DNA of 64,000 bases from Gemmatimonadota bacterium (GCA_016874035.1 VGVM01000005.1:21331-85330); one strand, 5' to 3'; shown: positions 34,828 through 44,311, numbered from the stretch's first letter. Translations and numbers: made by a program. The notes: a model not told the origin generated them from the letters alone.

Positions 34828-35703
34828 TTAGTCGGCTGCGCGGCCGAGCGCGGCGGGCGGCGTACTCCTGCCCACGACTCCCGCGACGGCGACGATCGTG
34901 AGGACGTACGGGATCATCGCGACGAACTGTGACGGAATCAGCTGCGCGCCCTGCAGCTGGATTTGCAGCGTCTCAGCGGCGGCGAACAGCAGGCACGCGA
35001 TACCGGCGCGCTTGGGGTCCCAGCGCCCGAAGATCACTGCGGCCAGCGCGATGAACCCGCGGCCGGCGGTCATCGAGTCCGTGAACTGGTGTTGATCGAG
35101 CGTCAGGTACACGCCACCGAGCGATGCCAACGCGCCTGACCCGATCACGGCGGCATAGCGCACGGCGCTCACGCGGATGCCCAGGCTCTCGGCCGCCGCC
35201 GGATGCTCGCCGACCGCGCGCGCCCGGAGACCAAACGTCGTCCGGTAGATCACGACACCGAGCACGGGCATCGTCAGGATGCCGAGCCAGACCAGCGGAT
35301 TGGCCGCGAGCGCCCATGCGCCCGCGCCTTCGCCGCCGAATCCCGCGACGCGGGGCGAGTTCGAGCTCGAGTCGAACGCCAGCTGCAGGAAGAAGCGCGT
35401 GATCCCGACGACAAACAGGTTGATCGCCACGCCCGTGACGATCTGGTCCGCGCGGAAGCGAATGGTGCACAGGGCGTGCAGGGAACCGAGCAGCGCACCG
35501 CATGCGACGCCGGCCGCGAGTCCCGCCCAGGCGCTGCCGGTGACGTGGGCGCCGATCGCAGCGCCGAACGCACCGCCGAGCATGTAGCCCTCGAGCGAAA
35601 GGCTGACGATGCCCGCGCGTTCCGCCAGCACGCCGCCGCCCGCCGCGAAGAGGTACGGCACGGCGATGCGGATCGCCTGGGAGAGGAAGAGCAGGAGGGT
35701 CAT
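34828..35703 (-). CDS. BMP-type ABC transporter permease (second)
   Basis: 291 residues, about eight membrane helices, of the BPD_transp_2 family that includes RbsC and the nucleoside permeases YufQ/NupQ. Typical stretches: AERAGIVSLSLEGYMLGGAF, IVTGVAINLFVVGITRFF and GGVYLTLDQHQFTDSMTAGRGFIALAAVIF (shown in parts). The start overlaps the stop of the first permease by four bases. Completes a one-substrate-binding, one-ATPase, two-permease importer for nucleosides or related purines. Confidence 0.9.
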   Translation of the reverse strand: MTLLLFLSQAIRIAVPYLFAAGGGVLAERAGIVSLSLEGYMLGGAFGAAIGAHVTGSAWAGLAAGVACGALLGSLHALCTIRFRADQIVTGVAINLFVVGITRFFLQLAFDSSSNSPRVAGFGGEGAGAWALAANPLVWLGILTMPVLGVVIYRTTFGLRARAVGEHPAAAESLGIRVSAVRYAAVIGSGALASLGGVYLTLDQHQFTDSMTAGRGFIALAAVIFGRWDPKRAGIACLLFAAAETLQIQLQGAQLIPSQFVAMIPYVLTIVAVAGVVGRSTPPAALGRAAD

Positions 35704-36776
35704 GACGCCTCCGCCGCCCGCCGCTTGCCGGCCGCGGCGCGTACCAAGGCGCGAACCTCAGGCACGCTCGCGGCCACGGCGAGGATCACGATCCCCTGCA
35801 GCACTTCGACCATCTGCTTGGGAACCATCGCGTTGATCGCGAGGCCGCCCTGAGAGAGTGTCGCGAAGAACAGCGCCGCGATCGCCACGCCGAGCGGATG
35901 GTTGCGCCCCACCAGTGCCACGGCGATCCCGAGGAAGCCCGCGCCGCCGGCGAAGCCGTCTTCGTAGTAGCCCTTGTACCCGAGCACGAAGTTCACGCCG
36001 CCGATCCCGGCGATCGCGCCGGAGAGGATCATCGCGTTGCGCCAGACGCGCCCGACCTGCACGCCGCCGTACTCCGCGGCTCCGGGTTGCAGGCCAACCG
36101 CCCGCCATTCGAAGCCCGCACGGGTGCGGAACAGGAACCACGCGACGGCGCCGATCGTCGCGCCGGCGATCAGCACCGTCCAATTCGCGGCCGACCCGTG
36201 GAACGCCGCGATCGAATCGGCGAGTCGCGGGACGGCGCCCGCGTTGATCGACGGCGTGTGCAGAGTCTCGGGCACGTGCAGGTGCGCCGACACGATGTAG
36301 TTGAGCACGGCGAGCACGATGAAGTTCATCATGATCGTCACGATGACTTCGTGCGCCCCGAACTTCGCGCGCAGGACGCCCGGGACCGCGCCGGTGATGC
36401 CACCGGCCACCGCCGCGCCAGCAACGCAGAGCGCGACGGCGAGCAGCATCGGGGTGCCGGCGGGCAGCGCGAGCCCGACCAATCCGGCCGCAAACCCGCC
36501 CGCCGCGAGCTGTCCTTCCGCGCCGATGTTGAACAGCCCCACGCGCAGCGTGAGTGCCACCGCCAATCCGGTGAACGCGAGCGCCGTCGCCTTGTACAAC
36601 ACCTGCCCGATCCCGTACGCGTTGCCCCAGGTGCCCTCGAGCATCAACCGCCAGACCGCGCCCGGTGCTTCGCCGTAGGTCAGGATGAGGAGGTCGCCGG
36701 CGACCAGCGCAACCGCCAGCGCGACCAGCGGCGGCAGCAGGGCCTCCTCGAGTGCGGTGCGACGTTCCGGCGTCAT
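35700..36776 (-). CDS. BMP-type ABC transporter permease (first)
   Basis: 358 residues, about nine membrane helices, homologous to YufP/NupP. The segment GLFNIGAEGQLAAGGFAAGL is the family's hallmark, followed by AKFGAHEVIVTIMMNFIVLA and NHPLGVAIAALFFATLSQGG. Four-base overlaps with the ATPase gene before and the second permease after keep subunits in register. Confidence 0.9.
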   Translation of the reverse strand: MTPERRTALEEALLPPLVALAVALVAGDLLILTYGEAPGAVWRLMLEGTWGNAYGIGQVLYKATALAFTGLAVALTLRVGLFNIGAEGQLAAGGFAAGLVGLALPAGTPMLLAVALCVAGAAVAGGITGAVPGVLRAKFGAHEVIVTIMMNFIVLAVLNYIVSAHLHVPETLHTPSINAGAVPRLADSIAAFHGSAANWTVLIAGATIGAVAWFLFRTRAGFEWRAVGLQPGAAEYGGVQVGRVWRNAMILSGAIAGIGGVNFVLGYKGYYEDGFAGGAGFLGIAVALVGRNHPLGVAIAALFFATLSQGGLAINAMVPKQMVEVLQGIVILAVAASVPEVRALVRAAAGKRRAAEAS

Positions 36777-38323
36777 GCCGCTGCCCCGTCACGGCGAGCG
36801 CCGGTCATGAACGGTCCGAGCACCTCTTCGGTCGCATCGGCTCGCGCAAACTCGGTGACGATCCGCCCGCCGTACATCACGGCGATGCGATCCGAGAGCG
36901 TCAGGATCTCACGCAGCTCGGCGGAGACGAGGAGGATCGCCTTGCCGGCGTTCCGCGCCTTCCGGAGCGCGTCATGGATGAACTCGATGGCGCCGACGTC
37001 CACCCCACGCGTCGGCTGGGCGGCGACGAGTACCGAGAACTCGCGCGACAACTCGCGCGCGATGACCACCTTCTGCTGGTTGCCGCCCGAAAGGCCACGT
37101 ACGGCGAGGGCAGGGTCCGTCGGCCGGATATCGAACGCGCGGACCTGCTGCTCCGCGTTCGCGCGGATCTTCGCCCGGTCGAGCTGCGCGCCGGTCGAGA
37201 AGCGGTGCTGCAACCCGAGGATCAGGTTCTCGGCGATCGAGTAGTCGAGGATGAGGCCGCGGTGGTGCCGATCTTCCGGGATGTGCGCGAGGCCGGCATC
37301 GGCGCGTGCGCGCACGCTGGCGCGCGTCAAGTCGGCGCCGCCCAGCCGCAGGCTCCCGCCCTCGGCCGCGCGAAACCCGACGATTGCATCGAGGAGTTCA
37401 GACTGTCCGTTCCCCTCGACGCCGGCGATGCCGAGGATCTCGCCCGGACGAACGGCAAGCGATACCTCGTTGACGGCGCGCGCTACGCGCGCGCCGCGCA
37501 CGGTCAGGTTCCGGATCTCGAGTGCGGGCGCGGTATCGGCGGATACCTGCGCTGCGCTCGACTGCACCGCGAGGCTAACATCGCGCCCGACCATGGCCCG
37601 TGCGACACCCTCGGGCGTGGATTCCTTCGTGACCATGCGTGCGACCGTCGCGCCCTGCCGCATCACGGTGATGCGGTCAGTCACCGCCATGATCTCGTCG
37701 AGCTTGTGCGTGATCAACACGATCGTCGTGCCCTGATCCCGCACGCGACGCAGCACGCGCCAGAGATCCGCCACCTCGGGCGGCGACAGCACGGCCGTGG
37801 GTTCGTCCAGCAGCAGGATTCGCGCACCGCGGTAGAGCGTCTTGAGGATCTCGACTCGCTGCGCCTCCCCGACCGAGAGGTCGGCGACCAGGCGGTTCGC
37901 GTCAACCGCGAGCCCGCTGCTGGCGACCAGCGACTCGACATCGCGGATCGCCTGCGCGCGGTCGAACATGGCGCGTCCGCCGGGCTCGCGGCCGAGCACG
38001 ACGTTCTCGGCCACGCTGAGCGTCGGGACCAGCATGAAGTGCTGGTGGACCATGCCCACGCCCGCGCGGATCGCTTCCGCCGTGGACCAGCCGGTGACAT
38101 CGCGACCGTTCACTTCGATCGTGCCGCGATCCGGCGGCTGCAGGCCGCTCACGATCTTCATGAGTGTGGACTTGCCCGCGCCGTTCTCGCCCACGAGCGC
38201 GTTGATTTCGTTGCGCACGACCTCGAGGTCAGCGGCACGATTGGCGTGCACCGCGCCAAACCACTTGTCCACCGCGCGAATGCGGATGGCGAGGTCGCCG
38301 GTGCCCGTCGTGGCGGCGGTCAT
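36773..38323 (-). CDS. BMP-type ABC transporter ATPase (two nucleotide domains)
   Basis: 516 residues with two ABC domains. First: Walker A GENGAGKSTLMKI, signature LSVGEAQRVEILK, Walker B ILLLDEPTAVLS. Second: degenerate Walker A GVEGNGQSELLDA, signature LSGGNQQKVVIARE and VLVAAQPTRGVD. This tandem layout is that of RbsA/YufO sugar and nucleoside importers, where the second site is weak. Overlaps both neighbours by four bases. Confidence 0.93.
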   Translation of the reverse strand: MTAATTGTGDLAIRIRAVDKWFGAVHANRAADLEVVRNEINALVGENGAGKSTLMKIVSGLQPPDRGTIEVNGRDVTGWSTAEAIRAGVGMVHQHFMLVPTLSVAENVVLGREPGGRAMFDRAQAIRDVESLVASSGLAVDANRLVADLSVGEAQRVEILKTLYRGARILLLDEPTAVLSPPEVADLWRVLRRVRDQGTTIVLITHKLDEIMAVTDRITVMRQGATVARMVTKESTPEGVARAMVGRDVSLAVQSSAAQVSADTAPALEIRNLTVRGARVARAVNEVSLAVRPGEILGIAGVEGNGQSELLDAIVGFRAAEGGSLRLGGADLTRASVRARADAGLAHIPEDRHHRGLILDYSIAENLILGLQHRFSTGAQLDRAKIRANAEQQVRAFDIRPTDPALAVRGLSGGNQQKVVIARELSREFSVLVAAQPTRGVDVGAIEFIHDALRKARNAGKAILLVSAELREILTLSDRIAVMYGGRIVTEFARADATEEVLGPFMTGARRDGAAA

Positions 38324-39357
38324 CGGGTGGCCGGCACCTGGATGCGGCCCGCGACGATCTCCGCCTTGAGCGCCTCGAGCCGCGCGCGGATCGCATCGGG
38401 AATCAGGGCCCGGTTGTTGTCATCATAGACGTATCCAACGCCGTTTTCGGCGAGCCCGAACTGGAAGATCCCGCCGGCGAACCGCCCGTCCTTCACCCGG
38501 GCGATCGCATCGTAAACGGCATTGTCCACACCCTTCACCATGGACGTGAGGACGAAACCCGGCGCCTCGTTGTACTGATCGGCGTCCACGCCGATCCCCA
38601 GCTTGCCGAGCGTGCGCGCCGCCTCGAATACGCCGAGCCCGGTGGAGCCCGACGCGTGATAGATCACGTTGACGCCCTGCTGGTACTGCGAGAGCGCGAG
38701 CTCCTTGCCCTTGCCCGGATTGCGGAACGCTTCCGGCGTCACGCCGGCGTATTGCGCGATGACTTCGCAATCGCCGCACACGGCCATCGCCCCTGCGCGG
38801 TAGCCCGCCTCGAACTTATGGATCAGCGGCGAATCCATGCCGCCGACGAACCCGAGCTTCTTGGAGTTGCCCACCAGCGCGGCGAGCGCACCGACCAGGA
38901 ACGAACCCTGCTCCTCACGGAACTTGAGCGCGGCCAGGTTCGCCGGTGGCGGCACCGGATTTCCGGCGCTGTCCACGGAGACGGCGAAGTCCACGCCGGC
39001 AAATGCCACATTCGGGTATTCACGCGCCAGCTGGGTCAGGTCGTCCGTGAAGATGAACCCGACGCCGATGACGAGTTTCATGCCCTCGGCGGCGAGCATC
39101 CGAAGCCCGGCCTCGCGGTCCGAGCCTTCTCCGGGCTCCACGAACCGGATGCGCGCGCCCAGGTCGCGCATCGCGCGTTCCGCGCCGGCGTACGCACCGT
39201 CGTTGAACGACTTGTCGCCTCGCCCGCCAAGGTCGAACACGACGCCGATGTCCAGGCCTCCGCCCGTCGCCGCCACGGCGGCGCCACTTGGCCGCACGAA
39301 CGACAGGGCGATGTGCACCGCCAGGAGCCCGCCAAGCAGGCCGAGGAGTTTCCGCAT
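38320..39357 (-). CDS. BMP-family substrate-binding protein
   Basis: 345 residues from ATG 39357, with a leader (LLGLLGGLLAVHIALSFV). The mature part is a basic-membrane-protein/Med fold: IGVVFDLGGRGDKSFNDGAY is the diagnostic first strand and loop, followed by VIGVGFIFTDDLTQLAREYP, LGFVGGMDSPLIHKFEAGY and GVNVIYHASGSTGLGVFEA. BMP proteins bind nucleosides or purine-like ligands for the adjacent ABC importer. No lipobox Cys is visible, so it is probably a soluble periplasmic protein. First gene of the four-gene operon. Confidence 0.92.
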   Translation of the reverse strand: MRKLLGLLGGLLAVHIALSFVRPSGAAVAATGGGLDIGVVFDLGGRGDKSFNDGAYAGAERAMRDLGARIRFVEPGEGSDREAGLRMLAAEGMKLVIGVGFIFTDDLTQLAREYPNVAFAGVDFAVSVDSAGNPVPPPANLAALKFREEQGSFLVGALAALVGNSKKLGFVGGMDSPLIHKFEAGYRAGAMAVCGDCEVIAQYAGVTPEAFRNPGKGKELALSQYQQGVNVIYHASGSTGLGVFEAARTLGKLGIGVDADQYNEAPGFVLTSMVKGVDNAVYDAIARVKDGRFAGGIFQFGLAENGVGYVYDDNNRALIPDAIRARLEALKAEIVAGRIQVPATR

Positions 39358-39403
39358 GGGCGCAGTAGATTCGCTCGCGGCGCTCGCCGGGGCAAGCATC
39401 GGG

Positions 39404-39409
39404 TAAATT
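39404..39409 (+). promoter_or_regulatory. -10-like TAAATT for the SCO1 fusion gene
   Basis: TAAATT ends six bases before ATG 39416, with no Shine-Dalgarno. On the other strand TCTACT lies six bases before the divergent BMP gene ATG (39357), a weaker match. Confidence 0.45.
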
Positions 39410-39415
39410 CCGCGC

Positions 39416-40453
39416 ATGCACCAGCGCACCGGCCGACCCGTCGCCACCGCAAGGGCCGCATCGTTGGCGGCGGTTGTGTCGCTTCTGGCACTCGGCTGCG
39501 CCACCGGCGCCGATGGCGCGCTCGGCGACTCGTCCGGCGCGGTTCCGATCGTGATCCCGCGGCCGTCGTTCACGCTCATGGCCACGGACGGCGCGCCGTA
39601 TGACTTCGCCGCCCGCACGGCAGGGAAGTTCACGTTCGTCGAGTTTGGCTACACGAATTGTCCCGATGTCTGCCCGATCCACCTGGCCAACCTGTCGGCG
39701 GTGCTGGCCAACCTGACTCCGACTGAGCGCGCGCGGACCGCGGTGGTCTTCATCTCCGTGGATCCCGACCGCGATTCGCTCGCGGCGCTCCGGCAGTACG
39801 TCGGCGCATTCGACAAGTCGTTCGTCGGGCTCCGCGGCACCCAGGACGAGGTGAACGCGATCCTCGCGAAGTTCAACTTCGGGCCGGCGATGATCACGAC
39901 GGATTCGACCGGCGCGACCTTCGTGAGCCACGCGTCGCCGGTCGTCCTCTTCACGCCGAACGACACGGCGCACGCGATGTACCCGTTCGGGACGCGGCAG
40001 GCGGACTGGGCGCGCGACCTGGCGCGGCTGCTCAAGGAGTACCCAGCCGCAGCGCCAACGGCGAGCGTGTCACGCGCCTACGTGGTTGCCGCGGCCGCGG
40101 CACCGTCGGCGGTGTACTTCGAGCTCGAGTCGTCGGTGCCTGACACGATTGTCGCCCTGACGGTGGACGGATTCGGCTCGGCGATGCTGCACGAGACCTC
40201 ACTCAGCGCTGCCACGGCGTCCATGGCGATGCGCGACCGCATCCCGGTTCCGGCCGGTATCACGCGTTTCGCACCCGGTGGCCTGCACGGGATGGTCTCC
40301 GGCTCGGCCGAGCGGTCGATGCCGTCGCGCGGGAGCGCGATCGGGGTAACGGTCGTCCTCGCGCGCGGTGGCGCGATCCGGGCGCAGGGAAACGTGATCG
40401 CCTTTACTGACGTGGACACGGCTACCGCACTGCGCGGATCCGCGCGGCGCTAG
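39416..40453 (+). CDS. SCO1/SenC-PCu(A)C copper chaperone fusion lipoprotein
   Basis: 345 residues. Lipobox LALGC makes Cys28 the lipid site. Residues about 45-205 are a SCO1 domain: copper ligands C82 and C86 in TNCPDVCPIH and His172 in VSHASP. Residues about 220-340 are a PCu(A)C (DUF461) domain: YFELESSVPDTIVAL, MLHETSLS, MRDRIPVPAG and PGGLHGMVSG supply the Met/His copper site. In other bacteria the two proteins are separate and cooperate to load the CuA centre of cytochrome oxidase; here they are one chain. CtaG follows nine bases later. Confidence 0.92.
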   Translation: MHQRTGRPVATARAASLAAVVSLLALGCATGADGALGDSSGAVPIVIPRPSFTLMATDGAPYDFAARTAGKFTFVEFGYTNCPDVCPIHLANLSAVLANLTPTERARTAVVFISVDPDRDSLAALRQYVGAFDKSFVGLRGTQDEVNAILAKFNFGPAMITTDSTGATFVSHASPVVLFTPNDTAHAMYPFGTRQADWARDLARLLKEYPAAAPTASVSRAYVVAAAAAPSAVYFELESSVPDTIVALTVDGFGSAMLHETSLSAATASMAMRDRIPVPAGITRFAPGGLHGMVSGSAERSMPSRGSAIGVTVVLARGGAIRAQGNVIAFTDVDTATALRGSARR

Positions 40454-40462
40454 GACTCTCTC

Positions 40463-41281
40463 ATGCAATGGTGGTGTACGGCGACGGGTGAGGTGTGGAC
40501 ATGGACGTGGCGCGCCTACCCGGGCGTGTGGCTGTTCGTCGCGCTGGTCGCGGTGGTATTCCGGCGGTTTGTCGCCGGACCGGGGAGCTGGTCCCGCGCG
40601 CCGCGTGCCGAGCGCCTCATGTTCGTCGCGGGCATCGTGTCGCTCTGGCTTTCGCTCGACTGGCCGCTCGGCCCGATCGCGGCGGGCTACCTCACGTCGG
40701 CGCATGCGCTGCAGTTCCTGATCGTGACGATGATCTCCGCGCCGCTCATCCTGCTCGGCTCCCGTACGGGGACGGAGACTCGGCTGGCGTCGCTCGCGCC
40801 TGCGGCGGAAGGCGAGGGATCGCGCGGCAGTGCTGCGGTCCTGCTGTTTCACCCGATCTTCGCGGCGATCCTCTTCAATATCGTCGTGGCCGGGACGCAT
40901 GTCCCCGGCGTCGTGGACGACCTGATGCCGACGGTCGCCGGCGCGTTCTTCGTGGACTTCGCCTGGCTCGTCGGTGCACTGGTCTTCTGGTGGCCGGTCA
41001 TCATGCCGGTGCCGCAGTATCGACATTTCGGCGTCCCGATGAAGATCCTCTATCTCCTCGTCGGCACGTTGTTCCATACCGTGATCGGCATGGTGATGCT
41101 CTCGGCCTCGATGCCGATGTACGGCGTCTATGAACTGGCGCCGCCGGTCTTCGCGATCCACCCGAAGGCGGACCAGCAGCTGGCCGGCGGGATCATGGAA
41201 CTCGGCGTGTTCCTCGCGATCGTGATCGGGTGCGGCGTGTTGTTCTTCCGCTGGGCGGAAGCCGACGAGAAGGGTCGCTAG
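40463..41281 (+). CDS. ctaG: CtaG-type cytochrome c oxidase assembly protein
   Basis: 272 residues with about seven membrane helices, of the caa3_CtaG family found in Bacillus and many other phyla. Typical segments: LDWPLGPIAAGYLTSAHALQ, LLFHPIFAAILFNIVVAGTH and GTLFHTVIGMVMLSAS. It probably assists CuB insertion. It starts nine bases after the SCO1-PCuAC stop and ends one base before the nadB GTG, so the three genes are probably one transcript. Confidence 0.9.
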   Translation: MQWWCTATGEVWTWTWRAYPGVWLFVALVAVVFRRFVAGPGSWSRAPRAERLMFVAGIVSLWLSLDWPLGPIAAGYLTSAHALQFLIVTMISAPLILLGSRTGTETRLASLAPAAEGEGSRGSAAVLLFHPIFAAILFNIVVAGTHVPGVVDDLMPTVAGAFFVDFAWLVGALVFWWPVIMPVPQYRHFGVPMKILYLLVGTLFHTVIGMVMLSASMPMYGVYELAPPVFAIHPKADQQLAGGIMELGVFLAIVIGCGVLFFRWAEADEKGR

Positions 41282-41282
41282 C

Positions 41283-42791
41283 GTGGAAAGGATTCGCACG
41301 CGTTTCCTGGTGATCGGATCCGGCATCGCGGGTCTCCATACCGCTTGGCGGGCGTCCGAACACGGCGAGGTCGTCGTGCTCACCAAGCGCTCGCTGTTCG
41401 ACAGCGCGACGGCATACGCCCAGGGCGGGATCGCCGCGGCGCTCGGAGCCGGTGACTCGCCGCAGCTGCACCGGCAGGATACGCTGGCCGCCGGCGCAGC
41501 GCTCTGCGACTCCGCGGCCGTCGAGGTGCTCGTGGCCGAGGGGCCGCAGCGGGTCCGCGACCTCGCGTCGATCGGTGCGCGATTCGACACGGACAGCACC
41601 GGCCGCTTCCAGCTCTCCCGCGAAGCGGCGCACTCGCGCAAGCGGATCGTCCACGCGCGCGGCGACCAGACGGGGGCGGAGGTTGCGCGCACCCTGATCG
41701 AGCGCGTGCAGAGCACGGCGTCCATCCGTGTGCTCGAGGTTGCGCGCGCCCTCGACCTGATCGTCGTGGGCGGCCGTTGCATAGGCGTGCGCGCGAGTCA
41801 CGCGGGCCGCGCGGTCGAGGTCATCGCCGATGCCACGGTCCTCGCCACCGGCGGATGCGGGCAGGTGTATCGCTACACCACGAATCCGCAGGTGGCGACC
41901 GGCGACGGATTCGCGATCGCGCATCGCGCGGGGGCGAGGCTCGCGGACATGGAGTTCGTGCAGTTCCACCCGACCGCGCTCGACACGCCGGAAACGCCGC
42001 TCTCCCTGATTTCCGAGGCGGTCCGCGGCGAGGGAGCCGTGCTCGTCAACGATCGCGGGCAGCGCTTCATGACGCGGCGACACCGGCTCGCCGAGCTGGC
42101 GCCGCGCGACATCGTGGCCCGGGAGATCTTTCGCGAAACGCAGCACGGTACCCGCGTCTGGCTCGACGCGCGAAAGCTCTCGCGCACGTTCGCGCGCCGC
42201 TTTCCCGGCATCCTGCGGCTCTGCCTCGATCGCGGCATTGATCCGCGACGCGAGCGCATCCCGGTCACACCCGCCGCGCACTACATGATGGGCGGGGTCG
42301 TGACCGACCTCGCGGGTCGCTCATCGCTCGAACGCCTCTACGCGTGCGGCGAAGTGAGCCGCACGGGTGTGCACGGTGCGAACCGGCTCGCGTCGAACTC
42401 GCTGCTCGAAGGGCTCGTGTTCGCCGAGCGCGTGGCGCGCGACATGGTGGCGATGCCGCGGCTCCCGCGCCTGCCGAAGCTCGATGACTGGCGTGTGCCC
42501 GCGCTGCGCGACCGCGGGGCAGCCCAGGTCGCCGCCGACGAGATCCGTGCCACGATGTGGGAACACGCGGGCATTGACCGTTCGGCGAAGGGGCTGCGGT
42601 TGGGACTCGAGCGACTCGGCGAGATCGCGAAACGACTCAGCGCCGGCGCCACCGAAGAGCGGAACCTCGTGGGCACCGCGTCGTTGATCGCCAACGCCGC
42701 GCTGATGCGCAAGGAATCGCGCGGGGGGCATTTCCGGCACGACTTCCCGCGCGAGAAACGCAAGTGGCGCGGGCGCCACATCGAGTGGTGA
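41283..42791 (+). CDS. nadB: NadB: L-aspartate oxidase
   Basis: 502 residues from GTG 41283. FAD-binding VIGSGIAGLHTAWRASEHG, SATAYAQGGIAAAL (flavin contact), EFVQFHPTAL, and the catalytic loop TPAAHYMMGGVVTDLAGRSS are all present, with ASNSLLEGLVFAERVA near the end of the flavoprotein domain. The C-terminal helical domain starts at about 410. It oxidises aspartate to iminoaspartate, the first step of NAD synthesis; nadA and nadC lie 1.5 kb downstream beyond copD and copC. Confidence 0.95.
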   Translation: MERIRTRFLVIGSGIAGLHTAWRASEHGEVVVLTKRSLFDSATAYAQGGIAAALGAGDSPQLHRQDTLAAGAALCDSAAVEVLVAEGPQRVRDLASIGARFDTDSTGRFQLSREAAHSRKRIVHARGDQTGAEVARTLIERVQSTASIRVLEVARALDLIVVGGRCIGVRASHAGRAVEVIADATVLATGGCGQVYRYTTNPQVATGDGFAIAHRAGARLADMEFVQFHPTALDTPETPLSLISEAVRGEGAVLVNDRGQRFMTRRHRLAELAPRDIVAREIFRETQHGTRVWLDARKLSRTFARRFPGILRLCLDRGIDPRRERIPVTPAAHYMMGGVVTDLAGRSSLERLYACGEVSRTGVHGANRLASNSLLEGLVFAERVARDMVAMPRLPRLPKLDDWRVPALRDRGAAQVAADEIRATMWEHAGIDRSAKGLRLGLERLGEIAKRLSAGATEERNLVGTASLIANAALMRKESRGGHFRHDFPREKRKWRGRHIEW

Positions 42792-42796
42792 ACGCG

Positions 42797-43810
42797 CTAT
42801 TCGCCTGGCGGCGGTGATCCGCTCAGCAGCGCAGTAGCTGCCACCACCAGCACGAGGAACGCCACCTCAAGTCCAATGGAGCGGGCGACGTCGCGGACCT
42901 TGCCACCGGAAACCTGCGTGGCGGCGGTGGCCGAGTGCTTGCGCCCCAGCGCGGCCGCGCACGCGACCAGCGCGATCTTGACCAGCAGGATTCGCCCGTA
43001 GTCGGAGCCGAACAACTCCGCCGGCGCGCCGAGGCGCAGCCAGGAACTGATTGCACCACTGGCCACCAGCGTGGCCGCCGCGCCGAGCGCGAACGGCTTG
43101 AAGCCGCCGATCAGCTCGGCAAGCGCGCCTATGCGAGTGGCGAGCCGCGTGTCGTCGCCTCCGGGCTGACTTGGTTGTTGACGTGCGACTGACGCGCATG
43201 CGAGTGCAAGGATCAGCACGCCGCCGGTCCAGGCACTCGAAGCCGCCACATGCACGGCGTCCGCGACGATCGCCAGTGTCGGGGATGAAGCCGTGGCGAT
43301 TGCGTGCCCCATGAACGCCGGTGTCACGGCGAGCGCCGCGCCCGCCGCGCCGATCCACAGCCAGGCACGTCGCGCCCTGATGTCGTGAGCGCGAACGGCC
43401 CCTGCTCCCGCCGGCGATTGCGACTGGGAGAGCATCAGGCGCGTCGCAAGCGCCGCGCCCACGACCGCAACGAGGACGGCGGCGACCTGGACGGCGAACG
43501 CACGCCCCCAGGTGGTGGCGAAAACGCGTGGGACGAGCGGTAATACCGGGTCGCCTTCGAACGCGAATCCCGCCGCTTGCAGGTACAGCCGGAGCGGCAG
43601 CGCCGCGGCACCGATGAGCGCAGCCGCGAATGCCACGACGGCACACACGCGCGCGGTCAGTTCGACTGCGGGCTCGGTCCACGCGCTTGGACGCCCGCCC
43701 ACCCACCACCAGAGCGCACTCGCGCCGGCGACCCCGATCACCGCCAGGAAAGACAAAGCGCGGGCCAGTACCGCGCCCGCGCCGCCGGCATCTGCGAGCA
43801 GTTCGCTCAG
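42797..43810 (-). CDS. copD: CopD-family copper transport protein
   Basis: 337 residues if started at CTG 43810, which overlaps the copC stop by four bases (CTGA). No ATG, GTG or TTG lies near: the next upstream in-frame start (43879) would overlap copC by over 70 bases, and downstream starts would remove the first helix (LARALSFLAVIGVAGASALW). About eight helices; the C-terminal CopD domain carries AVHVAASSAWTGG (His in the core helix) and GRILLVKIALVACAAALGR. CopD works with periplasmic CopC in copper uptake. Convergent with nadB, five bases between stops. Confidence 0.85.
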   Translation of the reverse strand: MSELLADAGGAGAVLARALSFLAVIGVAGASALWWWVGGRPSAWTEPAVELTARVCAVVAFAAALIGAAALPLRLYLQAAGFAFEGDPVLPLVPRVFATTWGRAFAVQVAAVLVAVVGAALATRLMLSQSQSPAGAGAVRAHDIRARRAWLWIGAAGAALAVTPAFMGHAIATASSPTLAIVADAVHVAASSAWTGGVLILALACASVARQQPSQPGGDDTRLATRIGALAELIGGFKPFALGAAATLVASGAISSWLRLGAPAELFGSDYGRILLVKIALVACAAALGRKHSATAATQVSGGKVRDVARSIGLEVAFLVLVVAATALLSGSPPPGE

Positions 43811-44202
43811 TGCGCCGCCTTCAGCACGAACGCGATTGTTCCCTTGACCGCATGACCGTCCTTGGAGCCCGCGACCCACGCGATCGTGTACGCGCCCGGC
43901 GCCATCGCGCCAGTGACGGCCGCGACGACCGGTGCGTCGGCCGTCGCCTGCCCGTGCAGTGCGCCGGTGGCCACGACCGCGCCGCCCGGGCCCGAGAGCC
44001 GCACGCTGCTGGTCGGAAGCTCAATCTTCTGGCTGAACCAGAACTGCAGTTCCTTCGGCGCGACGGTCAGCGTGTCATTCGCCTTCGGTGAGCTCTTCTT
44101 CAGCTCGGTGTGGCGCGCCGTGGCGGTCACGCCGCCGCCGAACGCGGCAGCGAACACGATGCAGGATGTCAGCGCGGCAACGCGGAACGCCGAATGGGTC
44201 AT
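43807..44202 (-). CDS. copC: CopC-type periplasmic copper-binding protein
   Basis: 131 residues. Signal peptide (AALTSCIVFAAAFGGG) with cleavage just before or near RHTELKKSSPKAND, leaving a His close to the mature N-terminus as in CopC Cu(II) sites. The fold continues with LQFWFSQKIELPTSSVRLSG and ends with GSKDGHAVKGTIAFVL, the second copper His. GAAGG lies six bases before the ATG. Transcribed divergently from nadA and coupled to copD. Confidence 0.92.
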   Translation of the reverse strand: MTHSAFRVAALTSCIVFAAAFGGGVTATARHTELKKSSPKANDTLTVAPKELQFWFSQKIELPTSSVRLSGPGGAVVATGALHGQATADAPVVAAVTGAMAPGAYTIAWVAGSKDGHAVKGTIAFVLKAAH

Positions 44203-44311
44203 GGCAAACCTTCAGTGAGTGGCAGGGTGCCGGGACAGCACCGGGGTGACTGGCGGAATTATAACGAAGGATTCGCCCCCGGAGGGACGGGCAACGGGGG
44301 TCTCGCCCCGA

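Noticed and set aside
36752..38428. 558-codon open frame opposite the ABC ATPase
   Set aside because: The ATPase strand carries all Walker and signature motifs; the opposite frame has none.
44260..44265. TATAAC as the main nadA -10
   Set aside because: Good hexamer but no -35; the TAGAAT five bases before the ATG fits the window-wide pattern better. Kept only as an alternative.
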